This document shows, piece by piece, positions 25,016-33,995 of a stretch of 57,614 nucleotides of DNA. Both the position numbers and the translations under genes were made by a program. The DNA comes from Planctomycetota bacterium (GTDB lineage Bacteria > Planctomycetota > UBA1135 > UBA2386), in contig JALORC010000030.1 of NCBI GenBank assembly GCA_025459175.1, positions 1-57,614 on the forward strand, read 5' to 3'. The stretch's first letter is position 1. Each line of letters opens with the position of its first letter. The notes under the pieces are model-generated. The model ran no database searches, was not told where the DNA came from, and saw nothing but the letters and a program-made list of their open reading frames with translations.

Positions 25016-26386
25016 ATGACGAAGATCCTGGTCGCCGATCCCGATCCACGTTCCCAGCAGGACCTGCAGCAGCTGCTCGGGCAGCGCGGTTTCCAGCTCG
25101 ACGCGGTGACGTCGGTCGCCAACGCGCTGCCGCCGGTCGCCGACGGCGAGGTCGACCTGGTGTTGTGCGATCTCGGCCTGCCCGGCGGCGGCGGCATGAA
25201 GCTGCTGCAGGAGATCCAGGCGCTGCACCCGGAGACCGCGGTGGTGCTGCTGTCGGCGTTCGGCTCGGTGCAGGACGCGGTGGCGGCGATGCAGCAGGGC
25301 GCCGCCGACTTCCTCGGCAAGCCGTTCACGCCCGAACAGGTGCTGGTGGCGGTCGACCGCGCGCTCGAGAAGACGGCGCTGCAGCGCGAGAACCAGGCGC
25401 TGAAGACCGCGCTCGACGATCGTCTGCGGCTCGACAACGTGGTCGGCACCGACCCGCGCATGCAGGCGATCTTCAAGACCGTCAAGGCGGTCGCCTCGAC
25501 CCGCACCACGGTGCTGATCACCGGCGAGTCGGGCACCGGCAAGACGCTGCTGGCGCGCGCGCTGCACTCGCTGAGCACGCGCAAGCACGGCCCGTTCGTC
25601 GAGGTCAACTGCGGGGCGCTGCCGGAGTCGCTGCTCGAGTCGGAGCTGTTCGGCCACCAGAAGGGCTCGTTCACCGGCGCCGTGCGCGACAAGATCGGCA
25701 AGTTCGAGGCCGCCGCCGGCGGCACGATCTTCCTCGACGAGATCGGCACCAGCTCGCCGGGCTTCCAGGTCAAGCTGCTGCGCGTGCTGCAGGACCGCGT
25801 CATCGAGCGGGTCGGCGACACCAGGACGATCCCGGTCGACGTGCGGGTCGTGCTGGCGACCAACAAGGACCTCGAACTCGCGGTGCGCAAGGGCGAGTTC
25901 CGCGAGGACCTCTACTACCGGATCCAGGTCGTCAGCATCGAGATGCCGCCGCTGCGCCAGCGCGCCAGCGACGTGCAGGCGCTGGCCGAGCACTTCCTGC
26001 GCCGCTTCGCCGCCGAACACGGCCGCGGGCCGCTGCAGTTCACCGACCGCGCGCTGGCCGCCCTGTTGGCGGCGCCGTGGCCGGGCAACGTGCGGCAGCT
26101 CGAGAACGTCATCGAACGCGCGGTGGTGCTGTGCCAGGGACCGACGATCGACCTCGCCGACCTGCCGGCCGCGCTGCACACGGCGGCAGCCACTCGGCCC
26201 GCGGCCGACCCGCTGCCGCCGGATGCGCCACCCGGCCCGCTCAAGGCAGCGCTGGCCGGCCCGGAGAAGCGGCTGATCGAGCAGGCGCTCGCCCACTGCG
26301 GCGGCAACCGCGAGCAGGCCGCCAAGGTGCTCGGCATCAACCGCAGCACGCTGTTCCACAAGCTGCGCAAGTTCGGCATCCACTGA
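25016..26386 (+). CDS. NtrC-family sigma-54 response regulator
   Basis: 456 aa. The receiver domain (1-120) has the phosphorylation site D52 ([10 protein letters not shown]), acidic residues near D8 and K102 (FLGKPFTP). The AAA+ sigma-54 activator domain has Walker A GESGTGKT at 170-177, GSFTGA at 217-222 (the sigma-54 contact loop, normally GAFTGA) and FLDEIG at 239-244. A Fis-type helix-turn-helix ends the protein ([20 protein letters not shown]). It should activate sigma-54 promoters when phosphorylated. No histidine kinase is adjacent. It directly precedes the TPR gene of the exopolysaccharide region. In exosortase-A systems an NtrC-type regulator (PrsR) controls the locus, so this may be its counterpart; that is inference. 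Confidence 0.93.
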   Translation: MTKILVADPDPRSQQDLQQLLGQRGFQLDAVTSVANALPPVADGEVDLVLCDLGLPGGGGMKLLQEIQALHPETAVVLLSAFGSVQDAVAAMQQGAADFLGKPFTPEQVLVAVDRALEKTALQRENQALKTALDDRLRLDNVVGTDPRMQAIFKTVKAVASTRTTVLITGESGTGKTLLARALHSLSTRKHGPFVEVNCGALPESLLESELFGHQKGSFTGAVRDKIGKFEAAAGGTIFLDEIGTSSPGFQVKLLRVLQDRVIERVGDTRTIPVDVRVVLATNKDLELAVRKGEFREDLYYRIQVVSIEMPPLRQRASDVQALAEHFLRRFAAEHGRGPLQFTDRALAALLAAPWPGNVRQLENVIERAVVLCQGPTIDLADLPAALHTAAATRPAADPLPPDAPPGPLKAALAGPEKRLIEQALAHCGGNREQAAKVLGINRSTLFHKLRKFGIH

Positions 26387-26438
26387 CCGACCCGGCGCTG
26401 CCATCGCCTGAGCCAGCAGCTATAACGGTGCCCGCTGC

Positions 26439-29400
26439 ATGTTCCAGAAGAGCCTCCAGATCCTGATCGTGACGTCCCTGCTGGCCCTGGTGGCGATCGT
26501 GGGCTACGCGACGCTGCGCCTGCACGGCGCCGAGGCCACCATCGCCGAGGCCGAAGGCATGCTGAGCCGCGGCGAAGCCGCGCGGGCCGTAGGCCTGTTG
26601 GACCTGACGGCGCCGACCGTCGAACGCGACGTGAAGCTGCGCGAGCGGCTGTGGCGCCTGCGGTATGCCGCCAACACCGCGCTCGGCAACGCCCCGGGGG
26701 CCCTGCGCGACATCGACCACCTGCTGCGCGCCGGCGTCGAGGACGACGAGGCGCTGCGGCTCGACCAGATCCGCCTGCTGGCGATCGACGGCGCCGCGAC
26801 CGGCAACGGCGACCCGGCGCGCGAGGCGGCGCAGCGCTTCCTGGTCCAACACCCCGGGCACGAACGCGCGCTCGAGCTGGCCGGCGAGGCGTGCCAGACC
26901 TCCTACCAGCCGCTGATGAAGGCGATGGTCGAGCACTTCGACCAGGAGCTCGGCAAGCCGGAACGCAAGCGGGCCCGCGACGCGATGCTGGCGTACTTGT
27001 TCCGCGGCGACGGCGACGGCGAAGCCGCGCGCGCCGCCGAGGACCTGCGGCAGCTCTACGTGGCGGCAGCCCGCCGCAGCGCCGGCTGGCCACCGGTGTG
27101 GGCCAAGCTGCAGCGCCTGCGCGAACGCGTGCAGGAGGGCCTCGGCTACTTCCGCCAGAGCCTCGAGACCGGTGGCGAACCGGTCGCGGCCTTCCGGGCC
27201 GTGACCCTGGCGTTGGAGCAGGGACAGCGCATCGACGACCTGCTGCTGGCGTGCGAGATCCAGCGCCGCCGCTTCGATCACAAGTACGTCGTCGAAGCCG
27301 GCGCCAGCGCCGCCTGGGCCTTGCTGCGCGAGGACCAGCCCGCCGCGGCGCTGGCCACCGCCGACCGCTGGTTGCCCAGCGACAGCATCAAGCAGCGCCA
27401 CACCGCCGGCACGCTGGGCGCCGCCGCCACCTCCGAACTGATCCTGGCCCGCGGCTACGCCGCCTGGCTGCTCAAGGATCCGATCCAGCTGCAGCGCGCG
27501 TCGATCGAGGCCTACCAGCTGTCGCAGCTCCAACAGGTGACCTTCGCCAACGCGTTCACGGCGGCCGTGCAGCAGTCGATGAACCCCGATCAGTATCGTC
27601 AGACCCTCGACAACACGCTGCGCTGGGCCGCCGGCCTGGCCCTGCGTCCGGTGCCTCCGGGCCAACTCGACATGGCGCCGCTGCTGATCGGCCTGCAAGC
27701 CGACCGGCTGCGGGCCGCCAACGCCGGTGCCGACGAACAACAGCAGCCACTGTCGGACTGGATCGAAGCCCGGCCCATCGATTTCGAACCACGACTGGCG
27801 ATGGCGCGGTTCCTGCTCGATCGCGGTCGCACCGGGGCGGCGCTGGCCGCGCTGCAGGAGGCCGCCGAGATCGACCCGCAGGACGACCGGCCGTTCCAGC
27901 TCCGCTTCGCCACCTCCCGCTCGCACTTCAAGGAAGCCGGCCAGGACGGCCCGGGCCTGCTGCTGCAGTGCCAGACGCGCAACGCGCTGGTGCCGGAAGT
28001 CAGCGACCCGATCGGCTACCTGCTGTGCGCCGAGACGGCGATGGAGCAGAAGCTGTGGCTGGTGGCGATCGCCTGCACCCGGGCCGGCGTCGATGCGTTC
28101 CCACAAGCGCGGCTGCCGCGGCTGATGGAGATCCGCGCCAACCTGGCCGCCGGTCGCGCCGAGGACGCCGCCCGGCACTCGCTGCGGCTGCTCGACCTGC
28201 TGCCGCCGAACGCCGAGACGACCCAGCTGGCACTCGAGGCGCACCTGGCCGCCGGACTGCCGACCCGCCCCTTGCTGGCCGCGGCGATGGCGGCGGGCGC
28301 TCCGTCCACGGTGCTACAGACCGAACTGCTGCGGCACGCGCTGAGCAGCGGCCCGGCGCTGGTCGACGATTTCGTGATGCCGCTGGCGGCCGCTGCGGAC
28401 GCGCCGGCCGAGCTCGCGGTGCTGGCCACCACCGCACTGTCGCGGGCCGGGCGCACCGAGACGACGGCCGGCTATCTGCAGCGGCTGATGCCGAACGCGA
28501 CCGGCATGGCGCCGGCGCTGCGCTCGATGCTGCTGGGCGCCTACACCGAATGGCTGCCGGCCGCCGCGAAGAACCAGCTCGATGCCGGCTTCGCGACCGC
28601 GATCCAACAGCGGCTGGCCCGCTTCTGGCCGATGCCGGCCGGCGCGGCCCCGCTGTTGACGACCGCCGCCGAGCGGCTCGCCTTGACCCATCCACGGTCG
28701 GCGCTGGTGCTGCTGACGACGGCCCTCGATGGCTGCGACGCCGAGGATCGCAACGGCGCCCTGTTCGCGCTGGCCGGCAGCATGGCCGCTCGCTCCGGCG
28801 ACTGGAACACCGCCTACGACCACTGGACCGCCGCCTCCGCCTTCGCCGACAGCCGCGGCACCGCCGAGGACCTGGCTCGGCTGTGCCTGGGCCTGGGGCG
28901 CGACGACCGAGCGCGGCAGGCGTTCGCCGTGGTCGCGAATCCGACCGACCCGGCGCTGGCACTGTTCTGTGGGCAGCAGATGCCGGCGCTGCAGCGCCTC
29001 GCCGCCGACCTGGAGCGGGACAAGGCCGACCTGCTCGCCCACTGTGTGCTCGCCCTGTCGGGACAGCCGTCGTTGACCGACTGGCAGCCGCTGAGCGGTC
29101 CGGCGGCGAACGAACGCCTGCAGTTGGTCGCCATCCTGCGCGACCCGGCGCTGGCGCCCCTGGCGTTGTCGCGCTGCCAGCAGCTGCGTGCCGAAACGCC
29201 GACGTCGCGCACCAACCGTCTGCTGTTGGCGCGGGCACTGGTTCACTCCGGCCAGCCGCAGCAGGCCAGCGCCATCCACGCCGAACTGCACCGCGAGGGC
29301 GCCTGCGACCTCGTGTTCTGGCGCGATGTCGCGCTGGCGGCGAAGGTCGACGGCTACGTCGTCGACGGCGCGCTGCGGCAGGCGATCATGGACGCCGGCA

Positions 29401-30455
29401 CCCGCGGTGCCCTCGGCAACTCGCCGGTCGCGGTCTCCTACGCGTTGAACAGCGTCGCCGAAGTGTTCCACGACGCCGGCCACCACGACCTGGCGGACCA
29501 GGTGCAGCTGTCGATGTGGCTGCAGGTGCCGCGCGCGAAGCCGCTGAGCAACGGCGACCTCGAACGCATCGTGCTCGGCCACAAGCCGGCCGACGCCTAC
29601 TACATCCTCGACCAGGTGCTGACCGGCCCGTACGCGGGCGGCCCGGACTTCGGCCCGCGCGTCGACCGCTTGCACGAGATCGCCCGCCGCGCGCTGGCCG
29701 CCGACCCGTCGCTGCTGCCGGTGTTGCGCACCAACACCGAGGAGTACCTGCAACGCGCCGGCGCGCGCGGTTCGCTGGTGCACTTCCTGATCGACCACGC
29801 CGACGCCGGCCCGCCCCCGCACCTCGACACCAAGGCGCGCGCGGAGTTGCTGGCCGCGCACCTGCAGTTCGTGGCCGCCGGCAACGAGCCCGCCACCATG
29901 CTGCAGAGCACCGTCGACGCGCTGATCGCCGCCCGCGGTCGCGACGACGTGGTGCGGCAGATCGAGCAGCTGCGCCGACAGCACCCGACCACGGTGGCGC
30001 TGTGGCAGGAACGGGCGCGGCTGTCGGTCGACACCCCGGACGCCCGCCGCCTCATCGCCGAGCTCGGGCAAGCCCTGCAACACGCCGAGGTGCCGGCCGC
30101 CGTGGTCACCTACACGGCGCTGGCCGCCACCAATCGCCAGATCAACGCCAAGGACCTCGAACGCTTCTCGCGCGTGCCGCAGGCGATGCACCGCTCGGCC
30201 GAGGGCACGTTCGCCGCGGCGATGGCCGCCCTGCGCCTGGGCCGGGCCGACGACGCGCTGGTGCTGTTCGCCAACGTCGGACCGCGGCCGGATGGCATGC
30301 ACCTGTACGGGCACGCGCTGGCGCTGCTGCAATCGCGCCGGCCCGATGCGCCGACCGCCGCCCGCCAGCTGCTGCTGCAGCTGGCCCGCGACTATCCCAA
30401 CAGCTCGGCCGCGCGCAACGCCGGCAGCTTCGCCAACCAGCTCGTGCCGCGCTGA
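26439..30455 (+). CDS. Giant TPR-like repeat protein next to the EPS locus
   Basis: A 1338-aa protein with ATG at 26439. An N-terminal hydrophobic helix (LIVTSLLALVAIVGYATL) anchors or exports it. The rest is helical pairs rich in Ala, Leu and Arg, for example EAEGMLSRGEAARAVGLL, FLLDRGRTGAALAALQEAAE and CLGLGRDDRARQAFAVV. That pattern is of degenerate tetratricopeptide repeats across the whole length. Exosortase-A loci commonly encode a large TPR lipoprotein or membrane protein (PrsT); size, position and repeat type fit. It may scaffold export or secretion. Its last 64 bases overlap the convergent deacetylase gene. It starts 52 bases after the NtrC regulator and is probably co-transcribed with it. 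Confidence 0.8.
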   Translation: MFQKSLQILIVTSLLALVAIVGYATLRLHGAEATIAEAEGMLSRGEAARAVGLLDLTAPTVERDVKLRERLWRLRYAANTALGNAPGALRDIDHLLRAGVEDDEALRLDQIRLLAIDGAATGNGDPAREAAQRFLVQHPGHERALELAGEACQTSYQPLMKAMVEHFDQELGKPERKRARDAMLAYLFRGDGDGEAARAAEDLRQLYVAAARRSAGWPPVWAKLQRLRERVQEGLGYFRQSLETGGEPVAAFRAVTLALEQGQRIDDLLLACEIQRRRFDHKYVVEAGASAAWALLREDQPAAALATADRWLPSDSIKQRHTAGTLGAAATSELILARGYAAWLLKDPIQLQRASIEAYQLSQLQQVTFANAFTAAVQQSMNPDQYRQTLDNTLRWAAGLALRPVPPGQLDMAPLLIGLQADRLRAANAGADEQQQPLSDWIEARPIDFEPRLAMARFLLDRGRTGAALAALQEAAEIDPQDDRPFQLRFATSRSHFKEAGQDGPGLLLQCQTRNALVPEVSDPIGYLLCAETAMEQKLWLVAIACTRAGVDAFPQARLPRLMEIRANLAAGRAEDAARHSLRLLDLLPPNAETTQLALEAHLAAGLPTRPLLAAAMAAGAPSTVLQTELLRHALSSGPALVDDFVMPLAAAADAPAELAVLATTALSRAGRTETTAGYLQRLMPNATGMAPALRSMLLGAYTEWLPAAAKNQLDAGFATAIQQRLARFWPMPAGAAPLLTTAAERLALTHPRSALVLLTTALDGCDAEDRNGALFALAGSMAARSGDWNTAYDHWTAASAFADSRGTAEDLARLCLGLGRDDRARQAFAVVANPTDPALALFCGQQMPALQRLAADLERDKADLLAHCVLALSGQPSLTDWQPLSGPAANERLQLVAILRDPALAPLALSRCQQLRAETPTSRTNRLLLARALVHSGQPQQASAIHAELHREGACDLVFWRDVALAAKVDGYVVDGALRQAIMDAGTRGALGNSPVAVSYALNSVAEVFHDAGHHDLADQVQLSMWLQVPRAKPLSNGDLERIVLGHKPADAYYILDQVLTGPYAGGPDFGPRVDRLHEIARRALAADPSLLPVLRTNTEEYLQRAGARGSLVHFLIDHADAGPPPHLDTKARAELLAAHLQFVAAGNEPATMLQSTVDALIAARGRDDVVRQIEQLRRQHPTTVALWQERARLSVDTPDARRLIAELGQALQHAEVPAAVVTYTALAATNRQINAKDLERFSRVPQAMHRSAEGTFAAAMAALRLGRADDALVLFANVGPRPDGMHLYGHALALLQSRRPDAPTAARQLLLQLARDYPNSSAARNAGSFANQLVPR

Positions 30456-31279
30456 GCCAGCGCCTCGCCGAGCCCGACGAAGCGGAACCGCTGCAGCAAC
30501 GAATCGAGCTTGCGCTCGGTGCGGGCGAGGTTCGTGTAGTGGCGGAAGCCGCGCAATCCACCCAGCCGCTGCCGCGGCTGGCCCGGATCGACCTCCCACG
30601 GGTGCAGATACAGACAGCCGGGCACACCGAGTCGCTCCTTCTGCCGCAGGCCGGCGCGCAGCATCGCCACCGGCAACAAGCGCAGATACCCACCACCACC
30701 GACCGGCAGGTGCCGACCGAACACGTCCCAGGTCAGCGGTGGGAACTCGATCAGCTCGCCATTGCCGCCCGCCAGCCGGTACGGCGTCGTGCGCGCCTCG
30801 GCGACCCCGTAGTCCATGTGCCGCACCGGCTGGATCGAGCTGTCGAGGGTGATGCCGGCCGCCAGCAGTTCGTCGATGGCCCACGGCGTGCGCCGGGTCA
30901 CCGACCAGGTGCAGGCGCGGAACGCGCGCGGCCGTTCGCCGGTGATGCCGGACAGGATCGCGGCGGTCCGCTCGAGGTCCTGGGCGAAGCCCTCGCGACC
31001 GAGATCGGGCAGCAGGCGATGGTCGTAGCCGTGGCTGCCGATCTCGTGGCCGGCGCGCTGCACCTCGTGCACCAGCTCCGGCAACCGCTCGGCGATCCAG
31101 CCGAGGAAGAAGAACGTCGCCTTCGCGTTCCGCTTCGCGAACAGGTCCAGCAACAACCGCGTCGAGTCGAGACAGCGCAGCTGCAGCTTGTCCCAATCGG
31201 CGCGGTCGATGGTCTTCGCCATGTTCAGCACCTGGAACCAGTCCTCGACGTCGACCGACAACGCGTGCATGGGTGTCAT
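30392..31279 (-). CDS. Polysaccharide deacetylase, exosortase-system type (DUF3473)
   Basis: 295 aa from the ATG at 31277-31279 (ATGA overlap with the exosortase gene). The NodB fold starts SVDVEDWFQVL, with the paired Asp of metal binding, and continues with GHEIGSHGYDHRLL, giving the His-x3-His ligands. The C-terminal YLHPWEVDP block is typical of the DUF3473 extension seen in exosortase-linked deacetylases. It should remove acetyl groups from exopolysaccharide during assembly. The family usually ends shortly after the RFRFVGLGEAL segment. Here some 20 extra residues follow, all inside the 64-base overlap with the convergent TPR gene. The stop codon may have been lost and a new one used. 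Confidence 0.9.
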   Translation of the reverse strand: MTPMHALSVDVEDWFQVLNMAKTIDRADWDKLQLRCLDSTRLLLDLFAKRNAKATFFFLGWIAERLPELVHEVQRAGHEIGSHGYDHRLLPDLGREGFAQDLERTAAILSGITGERPRAFRACTWSVTRRTPWAIDELLAAGITLDSSIQPVRHMDYGVAEARTTPYRLAGGNGELIEFPPLTWDVFGRHLPVGGGGYLRLLPVAMLRAGLRQKERLGVPGCLYLHPWEVDPGQPRQRLGGLRGFRHYTNLARTERKLDSLLQRFRFVGLGEALAQRGTSWLAKLPALRAAELLG

Positions 31280-32790
31280 CGCAGCAGCTCCTGGGCCTTC
31301 GGCAACAGATCGCGCAGGAACCGATCGCAGCGCAGCTGGGCCGCAGCCGCCATCTCGTCCTTGCGCACCGGCGACTCGACCCGCAGCAGGAACCCGGCCA
31401 TCTTCGCGCGCACCAGGGCCCGCGGCAGGTGGTGCCACGTGAAGTCCCAGTAGTCGCCGGCGACCCAGTCCTCGGTGCCGAACGCGCTCAGCGTCACGTA
31501 TTCCCAGCCATCGCTGCGGCTGCGCGCCACGATGCGGCCGAGCTCGACGTCGCCGCGGAGCCAGTCGGCCGGCACCTGGTCGTCGACCAGGATGTCCATG
31601 TTGCTGCCCTCGATGCAGATGCGCGGCGGGTGCACGCTCTTCCAGTTGCTGTCGTGGAACAAGGCCACCAGATTGATCCAGTTGCCGCTGGCGTCGCGAT
31701 AGCGGCGCCAGACGAAGTCGCCGGTGCCGAGCAGTTCGCGCCAGCGCGGCAGGTTCTGCTCGAACTGCCGTTCCTCGACCTCGCTGCGCGGCACCAGCGC
31801 GAAGCCGGCCACCTGGTCCGGCAGCTGCCGCGCCCGCGCCGACGCCGAGGCATACGGACGGTGCAACGACAGCCACAGCAGCGGCACCGCCAACGCCGTC
31901 AGCAGCGCCAGCGTGCGCCACTGCCGACCGGCCGGAGCTGGTCGCAGCGGCGGCGGCGGCGACGGCTCGGCGCTGCTCCGGAACCACCGCCCGAGGCCGG
32001 CATCGAGCGCCAGCAGCGCCAGCACCAACGCGACCCACTCGGCGATGTTGGCGAGCGTGTGCCCATTGCCTTCCGCGAACGGCACCCCGAACCAGCGCGC
32101 CAGCAGGCACAGCACGGCGATGCGGACCGTGTTGGCGCCGATCGCCAGCAATGGCGCCGCCAGCAGCAGCAACCCGCGCCGCCACGTCGACGCGGCACCG
32201 GAGAAGAACGACAGGCAGTACGCCAGCGTCAGCATGGCCAGCAGCGACCGCAGGCCGCCGCAGGCATCGGCGACGTACAGCGAGCCCTGCACGCCGCGCG
32301 GCTGCAGGCGGTCGCCGAGCTGCTGCACGTCGGCGCCGAACAGGTTCGCGAGCCACGAGCCGCCCTGCACCGCGAACTCCTTCAGCACGAACGCGAGCCG
32401 GCCCTCGACGTAGATCGGCAGCGGCACCGCGAACAGCACCAGCCACAGCACCGGCCACAGGCCGTGCAGGCGGTGTCGGCCGAGCACCAGCCACGCCGCG
32501 CCGGGCACGGTCAGCACCAGACTCATCGCCGACCACGAGTCGACCATCAGCGACGCGCCGGCGAGGTGCAGCAACAGCCCCGGACCGAGCAGCCACCAGC
32601 CGCGTGGATCGATCGCCGCCGGGCGCAAAGACCAGTCCCGGCGCCGCCACCAGACCACCACCGCACCGACCACCGGCACCAGGAAGCAGTGCGCGAAGTA
32701 CTCGGTCGGCGCGTTCCACCGATCGACGCACCACTGCAGCGTGGTCCAGTAGGCCGCGAACAGCGGCACCAGCAGCAGCAGCGTGCGCAT
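31276..32790 (-). CDS. Exosortase fused to EpsI
   Basis: 504 aa starting at the ATG at 32788-32790 (TGATG overlap with the upstream glycosyltransferase). Residues 1-275 are eight or more membrane helices with the three catalytic residues of exosortases: C177 in YVADACGGL, R223 in NTVRI and H244 in GNGHTLAN. After a linker comes an EpsI (DUF3485-type) domain at about 300-504, with RWRELLGTGDFVWRRY and GYLL-type strands. Exosortases cut C-terminal sorting signals and anchor proteins to the envelope; EpsI is usually a separate gene or a fused C-terminal domain. Its presence here with amidotransferase, deacetylase and chain-length genes marks an exosortase-A-like EPS locus. No protein with a PEP-CTERM-like tail is encoded in the window. 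Confidence 0.9.
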   Translation of the reverse strand: MRTLLLLVPLFAAYWTTLQWCVDRWNAPTEYFAHCFLVPVVGAVVVWWRRRDWSLRPAAIDPRGWWLLGPGLLLHLAGASLMVDSWSAMSLVLTVPGAAWLVLGRHRLHGLWPVLWLVLFAVPLPIYVEGRLAFVLKEFAVQGGSWLANLFGADVQQLGDRLQPRGVQGSLYVADACGGLRSLLAMLTLAYCLSFFSGAASTWRRGLLLLAAPLLAIGANTVRIAVLCLLARWFGVPFAEGNGHTLANIAEWVALVLALLALDAGLGRWFRSSAEPSPPPPLRPAPAGRQWRTLALLTALAVPLLWLSLHRPYASASARARQLPDQVAGFALVPRSEVEERQFEQNLPRWRELLGTGDFVWRRYRDASGNWINLVALFHDSNWKSVHPPRICIEGSNMDILVDDQVPADWLRGDVELGRIVARSRSDGWEYVTLSAFGTEDWVAGDYWDFTWHHLPRALVRAKMAGFLLRVESPVRKDEMAAAAQLRCDRFLRDLLPKAQELLR

Positions 32791-33995
32791 CAGCGAAGCC
32801 CCGCCGGCCGCAGCCGGTCCGCGATCGCCAGCACGCGCTCGGCGTTGCCGGCCCAGGTCCAGCGCTGCTGGTGCAGCGAGCGCAGCCCTGCCGCCCCGAT
32901 CCGCTGCGCGAAGTCGCGATCGGCGACCAGGCGCACCAGCTGCCGCACCAGGTCCTCGGGGTCGCCGGGTCGGAACAACAGACCGTTGTCGCCGTCGACG
33001 ATCGTCTCGCGCAGGTTCGGCTGGTCCGGCGCCAGCGTCGGCACCCCGGCCGCCAGCGAATCGAACAGCTTCAACGGCGACGCGTAGGCATTGATCGCCG
33101 GGATCAGCGCCCCGTCGCACGCCAGCACGTGCGCCGGCAGCAGCGCGGGCGGCACTTCGCCGAGCGCCAGCACGCGGGCGCCGCAGCCGCGCGCCGCCGC
33201 GGCCTGCTGCAGCGGCTCGAGCGCCGGCCCGCGCCCCATCAGCACCAGCACCAGGTCCCGCAGCTCGGGGCGCGCCATCGCGTCGAGCACCAGGTCGAGG
33301 CGATGCCACGGCCGCATGTAGCCGACGAACCCGAGCGCGAACGCCTTTGCCGGCAGCTGCCAGCGCTGGCGCACCGCGGCGGCGGCGGTCCGGGCGTCGG
33401 CGCCGTAGCGTTCGGGGACCGCGCCGTTGCCGATCACGTGCACGCGTTCGCGCACCGCACCCCGCTCGACCAGCAGCTCGGCGAGCACCTGCGTGACGGC
33501 CAGCACCGCATCGGCGCCCGCCAGCACCATGCGTTCGGTGGCCTCGGCGCGGCGGCGGAACCGCAGGCTGCCGAGCTTCTGCATCTCGTCGACCATCGGC
33601 GAGTTGACCTCGAGCAGCAGCGGCACGCCGAGCTCGCGCGCGACGTCGAGGCCGGCGCGGCAGTGCAGCGCGTGGCGTTCGTACAGGAAGTCCGGGCGCT
33701 GCGTCCGCGCGGCGGCGCGCAGCATCGCGCGCCCCTTCTGGTTGTAGGCGATCTCGAGCACTTCGACCGCCGCGCGCGGCAGCGACAGGCGCTGCCAGAA
33801 GCCGGGCCGGCGGGCCGGGCCGGCGGCCGTCGGGATGGCCGCGGTCTTCGCCCCGTTCGTCTTCGGCACCAGCGCACACTCGTCGACGTGGTGACCCGCC
33901 GCGCGCAGCGCCGCGATCAGCTCGCGCACGTGCACCGCCTGGCCATCGTCGGCGCGGATGCGATGGTGGTAGAGGATGCGACGCGGTTCGTTCAT
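32790..33995 (-). CDS. Glycosyltransferase family 4
   Basis: 401 aa from the ATG at 33993-33995 (ATGA overlap with the next glycosyltransferase). The N-terminal domain begins ILYHHRIRADDGQAVHVREL, a usual start for GT4 enzymes that bind the acceptor. The C-terminal Rossmann domain has ALGFVGYMRPWHRLD, LGEVPPALLPAHVL and SPLKLFDSLAAGVP. In the last of these, Asp replaces the first Glu of the usual E-x7-E. It should add a sugar from a nucleotide donor to the growing exopolysaccharide repeat, at the cytoplasmic face. The acceptor and linkage cannot be read from sequence. It belongs to the minus-strand EPS operon. Confidence 0.87.
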   Translation of the reverse strand: MNEPRRILYHHRIRADDGQAVHVRELIAALRAAGHHVDECALVPKTNGAKTAAIPTAAGPARRPGFWQRLSLPRAAVEVLEIAYNQKGRAMLRAAARTQRPDFLYERHALHCRAGLDVARELGVPLLLEVNSPMVDEMQKLGSLRFRRRAEATERMVLAGADAVLAVTQVLAELLVERGAVRERVHVIGNGAVPERYGADARTAAAAVRQRWQLPAKAFALGFVGYMRPWHRLDLVLDAMARPELRDLVLVLMGRGPALEPLQQAAAARGCGARVLALGEVPPALLPAHVLACDGALIPAINAYASPLKLFDSLAAGVPTLAPDQPNLRETIVDGDNGLLFRPGDPEDLVRQLVRLVADRDFAQRIGAAGLRSLHQQRWTWAGNAERVLAIADRLRPAGLR

